Assembly (NCBI GenBank): GCA_022745215.1
Contig: JAIIWC010000045.1
Span: forward strand, 1 to 16,917
Origin: Collinsella sp.
GTDB taxonomy: Bacteria; Actinomycetota; Coriobacteriia; Coriobacteriales; Coriobacteriaceae
Direction of reading: 5' to 3'
Length of the DNA stretch: 16,917 nt
Under the pieces are notes generated by a model. That model saw only the letters and a list, made by a program, of their open reading frames with translations, searched no databases and was not told the DNA's origin. Below, in pieces: positions 15,001-16,917 of the stretch. The translations under genes were made by a program, and so were the position numbers. Every line of letters starts with the position of its first letter. Position 1 is the stretch's first letter.

Positions 15001-16917
15001 ATGCGCGTTTCTTACGACTGGCTCAAGACCATGATCGATATTCCGGAGGATCCCAAGACCCTTTCGGACGAATATATCCGTACCGGCACCGAGGTCGAGG
15101 CGATCGACACCGTGGGCGAGTCCTTCGACCACGTGGTGACTGCCAAGGTGCTCACCAAGACCCCGCACCCCGATAGCGACCACATGTATGTGTGCTCGGT
15201 CGACGTGGGTGACAAGAACCTCGACGCTGACGGCAACCCCGCTCCGCTGCAGATCGTCTGCGGCGCGCAGAACTTCGAGGCCGGCGACCACATCGTCACG
15301 GCCATGATCGGCGCAGTCCTGCCCGGCGACGTCAAGATCAAGAAGAGCAAGCTTCGCGGCGTCGTGTCCATGGGCATGAACTGCTCTGCGCGCGAACTCG
15401 GCCTGGGCGGCGACCACTCCGGCATCATGATCCTGCCCGAGGATACGCCCTGCGGCATGCCGTTTGCCGAGTACGTGGGCTCGAGTGATACTGTGCTCGA
15501 CTGCGAGATCACGCCCAACCGTCCCGATTGCCTGTCCATGATCGGCATGGCCCGCGAGACCGGCGCCATCTTCGACCGTGATTTCCACGTTGAGCTGCCC
15601 GCCATCAAGATCGAGACCGGCCGCGCGACCGACGACGAGCTTTCGGTCGAGATTGCCGACGAGGGCCTGTGCGACCGCTATGTCGCCCGCATCGTGCGCA
15701 ACGTGAAGGTCGGCCCGTCGCCCGACTGGATGGTCAAGCGCCTCAACGCCCTGGGCGTGCGCCCGCACAACAACATCGTCGACATCACCAACTATGTGAT
15801 GATGCTCACCGGTCAGCCGCTGCACGCCTTTGACCTGGACACCTTTGCCGAGCGCGATGGCCACCGCCGCGTGGTGGTTCGCGCCGCCCAGCAGGATGAG
15901 AAGTTCACGACGCTCGACGGCGAGGAGCGTACGCTCGACGCCGGCATGGGCCTTATCACCGACGGCGAGCGCCCCGTGGCGCTGGCCGGCGTTATGGGCG
16001 GCATGGATTCCGAGATCGAGGACGACACCGTCGACGTGATGGTCGAGAGCGCTTGCTTCAACGCCGGTCGCACCTCGCACACCAGCCGCGATCTGTCGCT
16101 GATCTCCGACGCCTCCATTCGCTTTGAGCGCCAGGTTGACGAGACTGGCTGCGTGGATGTCGCCAACGTTACCTGCGCGCTCATCGAGGAGATCGCCGGC
16201 GGCGAGGTTGCTCCCGGCTATGTCGATGTTTTCCCCGCGCCCAAGACCATCGACAGCATCAAGCTGCGCCTGGCCCGCGTGCATGCCATCTGCGGTGCCG
16301 ACATCGAGCCCGATTTTATCGAGCGTTCGCTTACCCGTCTGGGCTGCACCGTCGAGCGCGACGGCGAGGACTTTATGGTTACCCCGCCGAGCTTCCGTCC
16401 CGACCTGCCGCGCGAGATTGACCTGATCGAGGAGGTCCTGCGCCTATGGGGCATGGGCCGTGTGACGGCGACCATCCCGGCTGCCAAGAACCACATCGGC
16501 GGCCTGACCCGCGAGCAGAAGCTCACCCGCAAGGTCGGCGAGATCCTGCGCGCCTGCGGCATGGAGCTGCCCAAGCACACCTTCTATGTTGATAACATCT
16601 TCGTGTACGTGCCGCTGCCGCACGTCAAGACCATCTACTATCTTGATGTTGACATGTACCGCTACTTCATCGGCCGCGACGACCAAAGCGTTAACGAGTC
16701 GGTCATGATGAGCCGCATTGATCAGCAGCTGCGCGTCACCCGCATCATGATCGACGCCGTCCAGCTCCCCGGCGATGTGCCCGAGAAGCGGCTGGAGCGC
16801 TACATGGAGAATTATCTGTCCATGATGATGTGCATCTGCAGCATCTTCCTGCGCATGATCAACACCGTCGATGCCGAGGACGAGCGCGACGCCATCTGGC
16901 GTTATCTCAAGGAGAAC
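15001..16917 (+). CDS. pheT: Phenylalanine--tRNA ligase beta subunit, truncated and joined in frame to a glycosyltransferase fragment; runs off window
   Basis: The frame is open for 639 codons with no stop. Codons 1-520 are PheT: MRVSYDWLKTMIDIPEDP start, the OB-fold tRNA-binding domain (about 40-150, with HPDSDHMYVCSVDVG and ARELGLGGDHSGIMIL), the B3/B4 editing domain (about 210-390, with GVRPHNNIVDITNYVMM and GQPLHAFD), and B5 (about 405-480, with PSFRPDLPREIDLIEEVLRLWG), ending GGLTREQKLTRKVGEILRACG. Normal PheT (about 800 residues) would continue with the B6/B7 core and the FDX-ACB domain; both are absent here. From codon 521 the protein matches a family-2 glycosyltransferase tail. The start has AGGAGAG upstream. 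pheT is essential, so the fusion probably reflects a sequence misjoin rather than a real protein. Confidence 0.85.
   Translation, partial: MRVSYDWLKTMIDIPEDPKTLSDEYIRTGTEVEAIDTVGESFDHVVTAKVLTKTPHPDSDHMYVCSVDVGDKNLDADGNPAPLQIVCGAQNFEAGDHIVTAMIGAVLPGDVKIKKSKLRGVVSMGMNCSARELGLGGDHSGIMILPEDTPCGMPFAEYVGSSDTVLDCEITPNRPDCLSMIGMARETGAIFDRDFHVELPAIKIETGRATDDELSVEIADEGLCDRYVARIVRNVKVGPSPDWMVKRLNALGVRPHNNIVDITNYVMMLTGQPLHAFDLDTFAERDGHRRVVVRAAQQDEKFTTLDGEERTLDAGMGLITDGERPVALAGVMGGMDSEIEDDTVDVMVESACFNAGRTSHTSRDLSLISDASIRFERQVDETGCVDVANVTCALIEEIAGGEVAPGYVDVFPAPKTIDSIKLRLARVHAICGADIEPDFIERSLTRLGCTVERDGEDFMVTPPSFRPDLPREIDLIEEVLRLWGMGRVTATIPAAKNHIGGLTREQKLTRKVGEILRACGMELPKHTFYVDNIFVYVPLPHVKTIYYLDVDMYRYFIGRDDQSVNESVMMSRIDQQLRVTRIMIDAVQLPGDVPEKRLERYMENYLSMMMCICSIFLRMINTVDAEDERDAIWRYLKEN
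16561..16917 (+). other. Foreign segment: C-terminal part of a family-2 glycosyltransferase
   Basis: From about 16561 the reading frame encodes MELPKHTFYVDNIFVYVPLP, then KTIYYLDVDMYRYFIGRDDQSVNE and RIDQQLRVTRIMID. This is the character of the region after the catalytic core in family-2 glycosyltransferases that build cell-surface polysaccharides, including the Y.YfiGR.gQSV pattern. Nothing in PheT resembles it. The segment keeps the pheT reading frame and extends to the window end without a stop. The breakpoint is uncertain by a few codons because a shared GGCATGGA-like stretch may lie at the join. Confidence 0.75.

Noticed and set aside
14908..16284. 458-residue minus-strand frame opposite pheT
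   Set aside because: Antisense shadow of the clear pheT coding region; repetitive His/Val/Asp/Gly composition.

Overview
The window looks like a metagenome-style contig from a high-GC anaerobic actinomycete of the class Coriobacteriia, most likely Collinsella. The evidence is the GC-rich third codon positions, a PheS with a CxxC...CxxC insert, a phenylalanine T-box leader, an M32 carboxypeptidase, a DUF4012 protein and an AlbA_2-type regulator. The genus is an inference from protein character; no search was run.

Layout. 1-99 is the tail of an unrecognised gene with a strong terminator at 121-159. 175-1801 holds two membrane subunits of a mannose-family PTS permease (EIIC then EIID, overlapping by 1 nt); the EIIC N-terminus is broken. 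1885-2229 is a regulatory region with two copies of a block of GAGAGATAA sites exactly 165 bp apart. It leads into an AlbA_2/ATPase-like/winged-helix regulator (2230-3696). 3797-5875 is an accessory stretch: an unknown minus-strand gene, a divergent coupled pair of unknown genes (the second with CxxC-type zinc-ribbon cysteines), and a minus-strand DUF5710 protein. 6166-6343 is a complete minus-strand tRNA-Val(GAC) unit with promoter, gene and terminator.

From 6576 the content is mostly core: an EamA transporter, a large DUF4012 membrane-anchored protein, glmM (cell-wall precursor synthesis), a minus-strand M32 carboxypeptidase, then a Phe-specific T-box leader, pheS, an 87-nt imperfect palindrome and pheT. 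The T-box should couple pheS (and pheT, if cotranscribed) to uncharged tRNA-Phe.

The most striking anomaly is at the right end. The pheT frame stays open, but after about codon 520 its protein changes abruptly from PheT to the C-terminal part of a family-2 glycosyltransferase and runs off the window. pheT is normally essential and single-copy, so this in-frame chimera is most simply an assembly misjoin. The left end also looks damaged: the first ~25 residues of EIIC need a +1-base repair and a stop-codon repair, and EIIA/EIIB are absent. Both ends should be treated as suspect; the interior looks coherent. I found no new multi-gene system that I can defend. The best biological leads are the AlbA_2 regulator with its duplicated operator array and the unknown gene pair at 4300-5150.
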